64,000 nucleotides of DNA, taken from NCBI GenBank assembly GCA_028641055.1, contig CM054062.1, positions 172,222,347 through 172,286,346 on the forward strand, written 5' to 3'. This stretch comes from Alopecurus myosuroides. Taxonomy: Eukaryota > Streptophyta > Magnoliopsida > Poales > Poaceae. The translations under genes were made by a program, and so were the position numbers. Positions 9,500-20,279 of the stretch are shown one piece after another (position 1 is the stretch's first letter; each line of letters begins with the position of its first letter). The notes under the pieces are model-generated. The model saw only the letters and a program-made list of their open reading frames with translations, did not search any database and was not told the DNA's origin.

Positions 9500-12400
9500 T
9501 GATACGTCATAAATGTATCCATAATTTCTGATGTTCCATGTTGTTTTCATGTTATTTGCTACATGTTTGCTATACACTTTATTCCATTTTTATCGATTTT
9601 CTGGGACTAACCTATTGACAAGGTGCCACAGAGTCAGTTCCTGTTTTTTGCTGTTTTTGGTTTCAGAAAAGTTGTTCTGGAAATATTCTCGGAATTGGAC
9701 GATTCAAAAACCGGGGGTCTTAGAGATCTGTCGCGCATACGGAGTCCGGAAAAGACCCGGAGGGGGGCCACATGAGCCCCACACCATAGGGCGGCGCGCC
9801 CCCTGGCCACGCCATGGGGTGGTGTGGCCCCTCTGGCCTCCCACCAACGTTACCCTTTAGCCTATTTATACCCCTCAGGAGGTTAACCCTAAAAAAATAA
9901 GCCTTTTCCATGAAAAACACCCAAGGCCGCCGCCATCGTCAACCCTTGTTTGGGAGGGTTCTAGAGCTCTCCCCGGCACCCTGCTAGGAGGGGAAATCAT
10001 CACATGAGGGCTCTACACTACCATGTCTGCCTCCGGAATGATGCATGAGTAGTTCATCCTTGGACTACGGTTCCATAGCAGTAGCTAGATGATTGTTCTC
10101 ACCTCTTTATGCCTCATGTTTAGATCTTGTGAGCTTCCCTAGATGTTCAAGATCATCTTATTGTAATGCTACATGTTGTGTTTGCTGGGATCCGATGAAT
10201 ATTGAATGCTATGTCTATTTATTATCAATCTATCATGTTCTTTTCATGTGTATGTTATTTATGATCTTGCATGCTCTCCGTTGTTAGTAGATGCTAGTGA
10301 CTCCAAGAGGGAGTATTTATACTCGATAGTGGGTTCATGCATCCCTTGCATTTGTGCTCGAGTGACAGAAACGTGACAAACGGGGGATGTGTTGTTACCA
10401 TTAGAGAGAAAACAACGATGTTTACATTGTTTACATTACACACTTTGATCAATGCGATTATCTGTTGCTTGCAACTTAATACCCAAGGATTTCTCAGATG
10501 ACATTCTGAGGGTGGATTATTAGTCATAGATGAAGTTGGATAACGGTCTATGAGTCTTGTTGTAATGCCCACATGAATCACATAGTAATAACCATGTCAT
10601 GCATGTTTCAATATCTATCAATTGCCCAACTGTAATTTCTTCACCACACATGTTATTTATCTTCTATGGAGAGACACCACTAGTGAACTTAGGACCCCGG
10701 TCCATTTTCCTCATATTTATAATATAACAAATGCAATCACTGTTTTCACACGCTACTACTGTTTTGTCACACCCCAGATTTGGGACACTTGTAACACATG
10801 AGGGAGACCATTTTTGTGAGCCAACAAAAACTTTTTAATGCCCTTGTGTAATCCAACATTATGTATTGAACCATGGTTATCTATGCAATGCAAGCAAATT
10901 TGATTCAAAAATCATTCACTTTGTTTTCTAATGTTTTCTTAATATTTCTGGATTGTTTTCCACCTGATGCTTGCTTAGTATGGTTCTCATTGAGTGTCCT
11001 TATTTTTATTTTACGACGATAGAAACTGAAGAAGAGGTAGTTGGAGCAGGAGGTTACTACTACCACTCCTGCTGTGATCACGAACAAGACCCTCGTTTCC
11101 TCCAAGGCAAGCCATCCTTAAAGCTTGTTGTTATTCCTACTTATCATTCTCTATCATGCATGCCCTACTTCCGAAGTTTTCAAAAACTTGATTACCAAAA
11201 ACTATTTCATTGAGTGAATATTACTATTAATATTATATAGTTATATTATCACCTTGCCATTAGTCAACTTGGTGTTACCAAGCCCTTAGCCACCATAAGG
11301 TATATAAATACCGCTTAAGATAATAATCTTGAGTCCCTAAGTGGACACTTTTAAAATGTTCTTTTGCAAACAAAAGGAGTTATGAAAATTCCACGGTGAA
11401 AAGGCGGGACCTTGTTCACTGGGGGAGCTAAGGAGTGTTTTCAAAATGTTTACAAAAGGCACATAACCTATTCTTCGCTGGACAACCAAGAAGTACTGTC
11501 GCTCTACCCCAACATGGGTACGGGGCCTATCTAGATACTTGAACTTGTTAGTGTGTGTTCTATCCAAAAAAGCTATAGAGAGGATGATACTCTGAACCGA
11601 AGTGTCGCCAGGAGGGAGAAACGGGACATACACAGTGTGAGATTAATTGGGTCCCCTGTTCGGCGATGTGCGACATGGTGCCAGGGGGAATAAACCTAAT
11701 TGAAGGGATAGCCATATACTAGCTTGTGTCAGAGTGGACAGTTAGGATCATTCTTCTGATACTTGCATATCGCTGTGTCGATCCATGGGTGGTTCATGGC
11801 AGACATTTGGATCTAGTGGAATGTGTACACCTCTGCAGAGTAAAACTATTCAGAATAGCCGAGCCCTCGGATATGGGAAGTTGAAAGGCCATGTAGCTAG
11901 TATTGTGTCAAGTTTTCAAAAATGTGTTTTTGAACCAAGACTTGTACCCGAAAGGTACCGATGAAGGATCTGGACATGTTGTTCCAAGAAGTTTCGCAAA
12001 GAAAATTTTCTTTTATAAAACAAGTTTATAAAACCTCTTGTACATGCGATATCTACAAGAGAAAGAAAACTTATATTATTTTCTTCTGAAGTATCTTCTT
12101 CAACAAAGATACAGATAAAATGAATGCAATTATGATGTCATCTTAGATGTACACCATATGTAGTGAGCCCTATTTATAGCCTACCAATCCACCATATAAG
12201 CATGATGCATTTTGTAAGTGTATGAAGGATGAATTGCTGAGTACATTCAAAAGTACTCATATTGGTTTTGACCCTGGCTATTTACTTGGCCAGACTTTGA
12301 GGAGACGCCTCTGGAGGAGGAATACGAGGAAGGGTACTACTCTGGCGATTATGCGAACTAGGCCCGGCTCCCGGTCAGCAGCGTGTCAGTGACGGCGTGA

Positions 12401-12906
12401 CATGGGCTACCTACGTGTGTTTCTTTCCGTTGTGTGTGTGAGATGTGAGACTTTGCTTGTCCTGCGTGGCAGCTAATAAAGACTTGGTCATGTGACCATT
12501 GGCTTGTAAGACTGTTGTTATTCGTGTAATGGATAATGTATCTATATACCACTTCGTATGTTGTTCACGACTGAATTTCTTGGGATCGTGAATGTATGCA
12601 TATGAGGGTTCTGGACCATCCCGTTTGGGGCCTCTACATGTTTTCACATTGTTTTCCACACCATACGTTTAACCTCTTTGTTTTCAGCAAAAACAGTGAG
12701 ATTGACAACCTCACTGCTTGTGTAGGTTCCACGTTGCTGCTGAACCGGTGGTGTGCCCTGCCACCTCAGCTGCATCAACCTTCAGAAGTTACTTCTTTCT
12801 CCTACTGGTCGATTCAACCTTGGTTTTGTTCTGAGGGAAACTTGCTACTGTGCTCTTCATACCTTCCTCTTGGGGTCTCCCAACGAACATGTGTCCACAC
12901 GCATCA
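9500..12906 (+). mobile_element. 3' LTR of the Athila-type element, interrupted by a solo LTR
   Basis: Starts TGATACGTC after the polypurine tract and ends ...CACGCATCA, matching the 5' LTR remnant. Two pieces (9500-10764 and 12644-12906, about 1.53 kb together) are split by a 1.87-kb insertion with a duplicated TGTTT target. The left piece carries GC-rich sequence around 9720-9860 and a TATTTATA box near 9861-9872, consistent with an LTR promoter. The element ends inside an older Copia, whose reading resumes at 12907. Confidence 0.82.
10765..12638. mobile_element. Solo LTR nested in the Athila-type 3' LTR
   Basis: A 1,874-bp block beginning TGTCACACCCC and ending GGGCCTCTACA, flanked on both sides by TGTTT (10760-10764 and 12639-12643). 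The TG...CA ends, 5-bp target duplication and absence of any internal coding region show a solo LTR left by recombination between the LTRs of one element. An AATAAA lies near 12474. Orientation and family cannot be decided here; it does not match the other LTRs in the window. Confidence 0.8.
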
Positions 12907-13953
12907 AGAATCATGACTAATCCTGATGGTAAACGAAGATGTAGCGCCCCGATGGCGATCACATCAACCTTTGATCCATTTCCGACGTGCATCATCACCT
13001 CATCTCTTGCTAGTTCCTGTTTTGACTTACATATGTTAGCAACCGAACCGGTATCAAATACCTATGCGCTACTGCGAGTACTAGTAAGGTACACATCAAT
13101 AACTTTTATATCACATATACCTTTGTTCACTTTACCGTCCTTCTTATCCGCGAGATATTTGGTGAAGTTTTGCTTCCAATGCCCAGTGCCCTTGCAGTAA
13201 AAGCACTCAGTATCAGTCTTAGGGCTAGTCCTGGTCTTCTTCTCAGGCACGACAATAGTCTTGCTGCCCTTCTTGAAATTACCCTCTGTTTTGCCTTTCT
13301 TGCCTTTCTTTACACTAGTGATTTTATTGATCATCAACACTTGTGCTCTTTTCTTTCTCCACTTCAGCAGTTTTGAGCATTAACATAAGTTTGAGGAGCA
13401 ACTTCTTCATGCTTTGCATATTGTAGTTCACTATAAAGTTCTTGTAACTTTTTGGAAGTGATTGGAGAATAGGATAGATTCCTAACTTGTTGGGGATCGA
13501 TATTCCCAGAGCTATGAGCTTATCAGCGTATCCAGTCATTTTGAGTGCATGCTCGCTAATGGAGTTGTCCTGTTCCATCATGCAGCTAAAGAACTTTTCT
13601 CAAGCATCATAGCTTTCTACGACAACATTGGTATCAGAAATCAATTTCACTTCTCCCAATGTATCATAAGCGTTGTTGTTCTCGAAACGCTTTCGCAACT
13701 CCGACTCTAAACCATACAGAATGTCGTAGTGAACTACACTTAGGTTCTCCTTTAGAGTTAAAAAAACATTTTTATCTTCCTCAGGAGCGGCATCAGCGGG
13801 AGGGGCACCTAGCGGTTCATCAATCACATAGAGCTTTTGACAAGGAGTGAGGAGAATTATCAGGTTAAGGGTCCAGTTGGTAAATTTGCTTCCATTGTTT
13901 GCTAGTTTCTCTTTCTCCATGAGCATATTGAAATTAAAAGCAGGTGGTACCAT
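12907..13953 (-). pseudogene. Angela/BARE-type Copia gag and start of protease, broken
   Basis: Minus-strand remnant of a Copia polyprotein. The frame begins near 13953 (FNFNMLMEKEKLANNGSKF) and runs through gag. It has an in-frame stop at 13600-13602, resumes in the same frame (SISEHALKMTGYADKLIALG), then shifts frame near 13324-13340. The zinc-knuckle segment CFYCKGTGHWKQNF (13150-13190) has lost its last Cys. A protease start with VFDTGSVANIC follows a stop near 13060 and continues to 12907, where the Athila-type element cuts it off. Integrase and RT would lie left of the window. Angela/BARE/WIS assignment is from the gag and protease wording I recognise. Confidence 0.8.
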
Positions 13954-15080
13954 GCTCTAGAACATATTTGCAAAGACTATTTAGATTATGTTTATGATAA
14001 ATTAAGTTCAAGTTAATTCAAAAATTACTATGTGAACTCCCACTCAAAAACAACATCCCTCTAGTCGTTTAAGTGATTACGCAAACCAAATCCACTACAC
14101 CAAAACCGATCATCACATGATATGGTGTAGCTGCAAAGGCAAACATCGAGATGTTCGTCATATCATCCATATGACTCATGTTTTATGTTTCGGTTACGTA
14201 TTTCTAGGCCATGTCTGCAAATTTTAGACTTGCCAATTAGAACCGTAGTAATTGCGTGTATAAATATAGCTTACACACGTTGTATGCGAATGTTGAGTCT
14301 ATCACACACCATCATCACATGGTGTTACAAAACGAAAATTTTCATAATGGTGCATACTAAGAAAGAACACATTATTATCTTGATATTAATTGTGAGGGGT
14401 CATCTTATAATGCTACCATCACAATGTAAGCAGAATAAGATTCATAAAAAGGATTAACATCACATGCATCAATAATGTGATATGATATGGTCCTTTTTGC
14501 ACTTGGTCTCCATCTTGTGCATTGGCATGATCTCCATTATTCCAGCGTGGCACCAAGGTCCGTGGCGCCTTCTTCTTGATTGTCCTCCAAAATTACAACA
14601 TATCACATGAATATGAAATCTAGCACGCATGCTAAATAATAATAAGACAACCATTAGGCTCCTGCCGGTTTGTCATAATTTACAAAGAGGATCATCTCAT
14701 ACATCAAATTTGTAACACTAGCCATACCACATCACATGCCCTGCAAAAAGAAGTTAGACGCCTCTAATTTATTTTTGCATGTTTTACGCGGTTTATTGCT
14801 AGCGAAGAAACCATAACAGTGATAAACAAATTATTAAAAACGCATTGTAGATCAGATTTTAACTACAGTGAGAGAGTCGGACACTCTCCAGCCACTTATC
14901 CAAATAAGTTGCATATCAATCATGGAACAAGTCTCATGTATGCGGACATGTAAGGTTAGTCCGGGACGCTTTATCCCTCTATACCACTAAGATCCAAAAT
15001 ACACGAAGGAAGCAATAACATAATCATCAACGCCTACATACACATATATTTTCTACCCGTACAAAAACCATCTACGCATA
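13954..15080 (-). mobile_element. Untranslated leader of the Angela/BARE-type Copia
   Basis: 1.13 kb between the primer site and the gag start, AT-rich, with no coding region I can support. A long leader in this position is usual for BARE/Angela-type elements. Confidence 0.6.
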
Positions 15081-15098
15081 GATCAGACTCTGATACCA
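15081..15098 (-). other. Primer binding site (tRNA-iMet type) of the Angela/BARE-type Copia
   Basis: Minus-strand TGGTATCAGAGTCTGATC, the initiator-Met-complementary site typical of plant Copia elements, four bases from the LTR end at 15103. Confidence 0.8.
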
Positions 15099-15102
15099 CT
15101 CA

Positions 15103-16646
15103 TGGATTCGTAGCATAGAAAACAAAATTATTCCTATGGTAAGAACAACCAAGGGACCACGATCTAATCTACAGGATGCATGCAACAACTAGAATAAGTT
15201 CTAGAAGAACTAAACCTCAAAGACCAAAAGTGTTACGAGATTGAATCTCGTGGATGATGTAGACGAACACTTGCCGATCTCAAGATCGTGAAAATGAGCG
15301 CTGCAATCCGCCAACGCTTCTGCAATCGGTCACACGCACGGCTCAACGACGACCTCCGTTCCCTCGATCCAATGGGGCAGCGGGAGTAGTAAATCCACCG
15401 AAAACTCTAACAACACGACAGTGTGGTGTGGTGAAGAAGACTATTTGTCCATGGCTTCGCCAAGTGGATAACCAAGAGGTGGAACAACGGGAGGAGGGAG
15501 AGAGATATAGACACAAGTGCATGGGGTGAGGCAGCCCCTATGGGGTGTGGCGAGACCAAGGGTGCCCCAACCTCTTCCCTCTTCATGAGAGTGGAGCTCC
15601 CACTCATGCTCTTATTCAATGGGTGGACTCTCCCCTCAAAAAACTCAAAAGTCTCCTCATCGAATGAATGAAAACAATTTTTATTTTATATTTTAATATT
15701 TGTTAATTCTATTAATCAACAAATATTCTTACCCCCAACTATTTCAATATTCCCCAAAACAATTCTGGTGTTGTCGAAACTTTTTTCCGATATTTCGTAT
15801 CTACTCAAAAGCGTCGACAAATCTTAATGGTGTCACTCTACGGTTTGCGAATAATGTAGACATGATCGAGACACCTCTCCGATCAATAGTAAAAAGGGGA
15901 CCTGGAGATCCGTAATGGCTCCTACACATTCAACGATGAATCTTGTGACCGCGTGAACCATAAAGGTAATAACCAATTTCTTTTGCGTCACGATACTTTA
16001 GTTGTCCGAGATCCGATCATTGGTATCAACTATACCTAGTTCGATCTCGTTACCGACAAGTAATTTTTTACTCATTCCCTGATATGACATACTTGTGACC
16101 TAGTCACGTGCTTGCAAGCGGTGTTGATTTGATATCACCAAGAGGGCCTAGATATCTCTTAGTCATTTGGATAGGCAAATCCCACTCGTGATCCATGAGT
16201 CTCAACAAATAACTTCAGAGTACCTAATTTCACCTTTATATTCACCCTGTTACGATTTGACGTTTGATATTATCGAATCACCCTTCCGGTGTTAGTGATT
16301 GACATGATCTCATGGTCTAAAGATTAGAGTTATTTGGTATGTGTTTGATATAACAGTGTAAACTTACTGACTTGATTGCATTGATATACTTACTTTGGGT
16401 GTGTGTGTTCACCATATCATTCTCCTAATGACGTGATCCCCTTATTAACAACATTCAATGTTCATAATCAGGAAACCTCAATCATTAGTTAATCAACAAG
16501 GTAGTTAAATGAGAGGCGTTACTAGAAACTCTTGCTTGTTTATTAGACACACATGTATTAACATTTTCGGTTAACACAATTATAACATGAGAAATAAACA
16601 TTTATCATAAACATGGAATAAGATAATAACCATTTTATTACTGACG
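15103..16646 (-). mobile_element. 5' LTR of the Angela/BARE-type Copia, outer end missing or truncated
   Basis: About 1.5 kb next to the primer site. In minus orientation it contains segments I recognise from Angela/BARE LTRs, for example GGGATCACGTCATTAGGAGA (about 16420-16440) and TTTAGACCATGAGATCATG (about 16300-16325). The inner end is CTACGAATCCA at 15103. The outer end should begin TGTTGG, but sequence resembling a LINE ORF1 is met at about 16646, so the terminal ~20-30 bp appear to be lost. The exact outer boundary is uncertain. Confidence 0.72.
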
Positions 16647-17175
16647 AACTCTTCCATGTCAGCTTTCCATGGCGATCCTTCAAGAACACGGTCAATGTCA
16701 GCTTTCCCGACGAACTCTTCCATGAAAAGGTTGGTACCTAGATTCCGGATCTCCAACCCCTTTGGATTACCGCACGCTAGACAGATCACATATTTGATCG
16801 TCGATATGTGCAACGGATTTTGGGGAAGAACCTTCCTCACAAGCGCCCCCTCCGGCAGTCACGGTGATCGTCGTCCTCATCCTGCAATACAAAGGCAATG
16901 GATTCCTGGGAGGTGAGATTGAGCCAGCCTAGCATCTCAGCCACTTCGTCACCCGTCGTGGCCGCGGAAGACCTAGGTGTCTCCGTCGATTCCCCCTTCG
17001 AGGTCTGGTCCAGGAGATGGACCGACAGTACCTTGCTGGCGGTCCCATGGTCACCAGCAGCTCGATCCTTCCCAGCAATGGCGCCCGAATCGCATAACCT
17101 GACGGGCAAAACCGCCCGCCACCGAACAGAAACCAGGGATGGAATTGCAGGCACGGATGGTCCTCCCAGGGCCAC
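16647..17175 (-). pseudogene. LINE ORF1-like (DUF4283-type) fragment, frameshifted
   Basis: Two overlapping minus-strand frames form one broken product. The first (17175-16837) ends with DEVAEMLGWLNLTSQESIAF and an acidic stretch. The second (from about 16850) continues with VRKVLPQNPLHISTIK, CLACGNPKGLEIRNLG and EFVGKADIDRVLEGSPW. This order is what I know from the N-terminal part of the gag-like ORF1 of plant L1-type LINEs and related DUF4283 proteins. A one-base shift lies in a G-rich run near 16843-16852, and the product stops at the Copia LTR junction. A 16-bp direct repeat (GACGAACTCTTCCATG) occurs at the junction (about 16643 and 16708). It is dead; the start Met is not certain. Confidence 0.6.
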
Positions 17176-18430
17176 GGGTGGAGAGGTGGATATGGTGGAA
17201 GACGGTGTCGAGGGTCACCGCCATCAAACGGAGTCGAGGAAGCCGGGAGATCGCCTCCGCAGTCGCGAGAAACCCTAGGCCAACCGACATATAAAAATAA
17301 ATATTCTTGAGTAAGCCCATGCTCCCCCACAAAAAAAAAAGAGAGAAAAAACTAGTCGCTCACGCTATTGGCTCATGAGTGCATTATTTGTTCAGGAGTA
17401 GTGTGTGGGAGGCTGGGAGCATGATGCCTAGTTGGATCCACATAGAGTCACACTTTTAGTCCTTATCTGATTTGCCTAGTCATTAGTTACATCTCTTTGT
17501 TTAAGCTTTCGATTTGAGTTTACAACTTTAGATGGGATCCCCAGGCCTGCTCAGACATCACTAAGTTTCAGTTCGTCAGTATGCATCATCGTATTGTATT
17601 TGTACGGTAGGTGGACCAACCCTGAGTGGCCAGCACTGAGAAAACGTTCTGAGAAAAATGTGACTTGAAAACTAGTGCCGTAAAACCAAGCCCGAAAGCA
17701 TTTTTTAAAAGATAAAACGCACAACGAATTAGTGATAAGCTAAAGCTGTCAACTCACTGCCATAAAAAAAAAGCTATACTGTGCTCAATACTATGTTCGC
17801 CTTGAATTGGTTAAGCGGATGAAACGATGGTTCATTCTAGGTTAACTGGTCGCCTGTGACAAATGCATCGTGCCATGTCACGCATCACAATCACCTATAT
17901 TAATGATAACATCAATTTAAAGTGGGAACTGCTTCTCTGCCACGAGTCACTGTCAAAGTTCAAACCTGACGAAACTGCAACTTGGGAAAACTGATACGGT
18001 AGATATCTTAAGACACTCCCGCTTTAATATGGATTAATGGACGATTGCTTGATTCTCGATGATCCAATTATTGGTTTTCAGTTGACAAACCAGATTTAGT
18101 TTACTCCACTAGACTAATCTTGGCTTGCTTAAACCCCTACAAATGTTTACTATATTCAGGGGCAGTTTACCCCTTTGCTGGCCAGTGAGTTAAATCTGAA
18201 AACCGTTCCATGCCACTAGTTTACGGAGTGAAATATTTATACATTCAAACTTATGTTAAAAATATGACCATTTCTGAACATGGAAAAAATGGAGTAACAT
18301 ATTTAATTACTTTTACTTTTCCAAAGACTATTTAGAGTTATATTTTGTAACAAATTAACACACATATAGTTCACCTCAAAACCTCTATGTATGATTTTGT
18401 TTAGTTTTATTAAAACTTCATTATGTTCTA
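17176..18430. other. Unassigned intergenic stretch; possible 5' end of the LINE-like unit at its left edge
   Basis: Near 17270-17310 the minus strand has a TTTTTATATG box about 30 bp ahead of CTAGGGTTTC, as in many plant 5' untranslated starts, so the ORF1-like fragment may begin here. A (A)10 tract follows at about 17331-17340. From about 17340 to 18430 I see no gene, repeat unit or element boundary that I can support. Confidence 0.4.
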
Positions 18431-18553
18431 CTCCCTCCGTCCCAAATTAGGTGTGATGGACTTGTCAAAACATGAATGTATCTATACACTAAAATACGTC
18501 TAGATAATCCATAATTTGAAAAATCTATGACAACTTATTCTGGACGGAGGGAG
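18431..18553. mobile_element. Stowaway-type MITE (123 bp)
   Basis: CTCCCTCCGTCC at the left end and its inverse GGACGGAGGGAG at the right, flanked by TA on both sides (18429-18430, 18554-18555). Size, termini and TA target are those of grass Stowaway (Tc1/Mariner) MITEs. Confidence 0.92.
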
Positions 18554-19156
18554 TAGAAAATGTCCAAGAGAAATGTGCTCCGCCATATGATTTTTTAGTG
18601 GGTTATGGGAGCACAAAATTGTTAAGGGAGGTAACTGATCCAGGCCGATAGCCGATTATACTATGTATATCCCCATTAACGGACAATAGCTTAAGCAGTA
18701 AAATATAACCACTTCATATGTTTATCATAAATTATTTTGTTTTCTTACACTTGATTAGTCACTCACATGTGTAATCCAAACAAAATTTGTGTTTAAGTTA
18801 TTGTGAATTCGGCTATGTGCATTAATTTTTTTATTGATAGAAAGAGCATGGTAAACATTCCACATATTTTTTACTTAGATGGCATATTGTTTTTTCAAAT
18901 GAATTACTACCTCATCGTAAAATAAAACATATTAGCAGGCCTTGTGCACCATTTAAAATTTGCTTGATTTAAAATTAATCTCATTTTTTGGTAGGCTCTT
19001 ATGGAATAAAGCTGTCCCCTTTTAACCTTTAGAGTGGATAATTTTGATTCATAATTGATGTTACCTAGTTATTCTGGTTGTACAACCTATAATAGTAATT
19101 AGGAAGTAAAATGACACTACATTTACTGAACAAATAGCGCAACCCGAGCTAGCTAC
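18554..19156. other. Unassigned AT-rich stretch
   Basis: No ORF, RNA gene or repeat that I can support. The part from 18912 onward is repeated after the sequence gap. Confidence 0.5.
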
Positions 19157-19158
19157 TA

Positions 19159-19236
19159 CTCTTTCCGTTCCATATGAGTTGTCGATGATTTAGTACAAAG
19201 TTGTACTATAAATCATCAACAATGGAGTAGAGGGAG
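19159..19236. mobile_element. Short Stowaway-like MITE (78 bp)
   Basis: CTCTTTCCGTTCCAT at the left and ATGGAGTAGAGGGAG at the right, flanked by TA. The middle folds back on itself (GATTTAGTACAA against TTGTACTATAAATC), giving a near-complete hairpin. Confidence 0.75.
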
Positions 19237-19405
19237 TAACATTCTAAAAAAAAAGGGTAGTGTCTCTTTGATTTTGGTGGATTCCAAAAACACTTAATTG
19301 ACGAAAGAGCAAGACTATAATATCATGCACTCTTGCTTTCTACAGATTAAAATTTCCAAAGTTTACTTGAGTACACCACCAGAAAAACAAACAATATTTC
19401 TAATA

Positions 19406-19475
19406 ATCCTTCCGATCATATTAATTGTCGTACCTTGTACTAAATCTATGACAAATAAATAGGCATTGGAGGGAG
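19406..19475. mobile_element. Decayed Stowaway-like MITE
   Basis: ATCCTTCCGATCATATTAAT at the left and TTGGAGGGAG before a TA at the right. The termini resemble CTCCCTCCGATC-type Stowaway ends but the inverted repeats are poorly preserved. Confidence 0.6.
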
Positions 19476-20131
19476 TACCGGAGTACCATAAAGAGGATGG
19501 AAAATTTCCAATACAATGTACTTTGTTTTTTAATAAGATTTAAGCCTAAAATCAAACCACTCACGTCAAAATATTTGTATCAATTTCAAAGCTAATTTTT
19601 AATCAGAATCCATTGAATCAAAAAAGGCCATTGATCAGTAGTACAACTAGCCTAAGTCCATTGAATGTGGACGAAGTACATCCCATCCCAATGAAGTTGA
19701 AGAACATACGTAGATTGATCACTTGTTTGGTGTCTTAGTGTGTCAAGCTAGACCTAATCACCTAACACCAAATAAAGCTACATATATAGGAGGATGATCG
19801 ACGATCACGTCGCTGTCTCACCTGCAAGAATGAGACGGCGAACCGTCAGCGCCTGAGCTGAGGTTTTCTTTTGTTTTATTTTCTGATCCTTGGAGACACT
19901 CCACTTAGCTGAGGTACATAGGCCGGACCTGAGTCTTCATTCGCCCAATGGAATAACAATTGGCTTGTGCCGTTGGTGGCGAGCATGTTCTCGCGGAGAC
20001 AATTAGCCTAGCGCACGACAGACAAGGGTTGACGTGCGTACGTGTTTGTGGGTGAGAAGTGGAATGAACCTTCAAACTCTGGTACACCGATACTGCACGC
20101 CGAGGCTCAAGATCTCGTGCTAAAAATAATA
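19476..20131. other. Unassigned intergenic stretch
   Basis: No gene or element boundary that I can support. A short imperfect inverted pair around GTCTCACCTGCAAGAATGAGAC lies near 19815-19836. Confidence 0.45.
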
Positions 20132-20277
20132 CTCTCTCCATTTGTTCCTAAATGTAAGATATTTTAGCCATTTTCCACATTCATACATGTCTATATGTAT
20201 CTAGACAAATTTTAACGTATATGTTCACTCATATTAGTATGTATCTAGACAAAATGAGTAATAGCTACAACATCTTA
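20132..20277. mobile_element. Left arm of a Stowaway/Mariner MITE interrupted by another MITE
   Basis: Begins after TA with CTCTCTCCATTTGTTCCTAA, a Mariner/Stowaway-type end, and stops at the inner MITE at 20280. The right arm should resume at 21998; only a weak match (TTTTAGAATTG) is present, so the right end is decayed or lost. Confidence 0.55.
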
Positions 20278-20279
20278 TA

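Noticed and set aside
12241..12360. Possible coding segment with Glu-rich residues within the solo LTR
   Set aside because: Too short, and it lies inside a block with clear LTR termini and target duplication.
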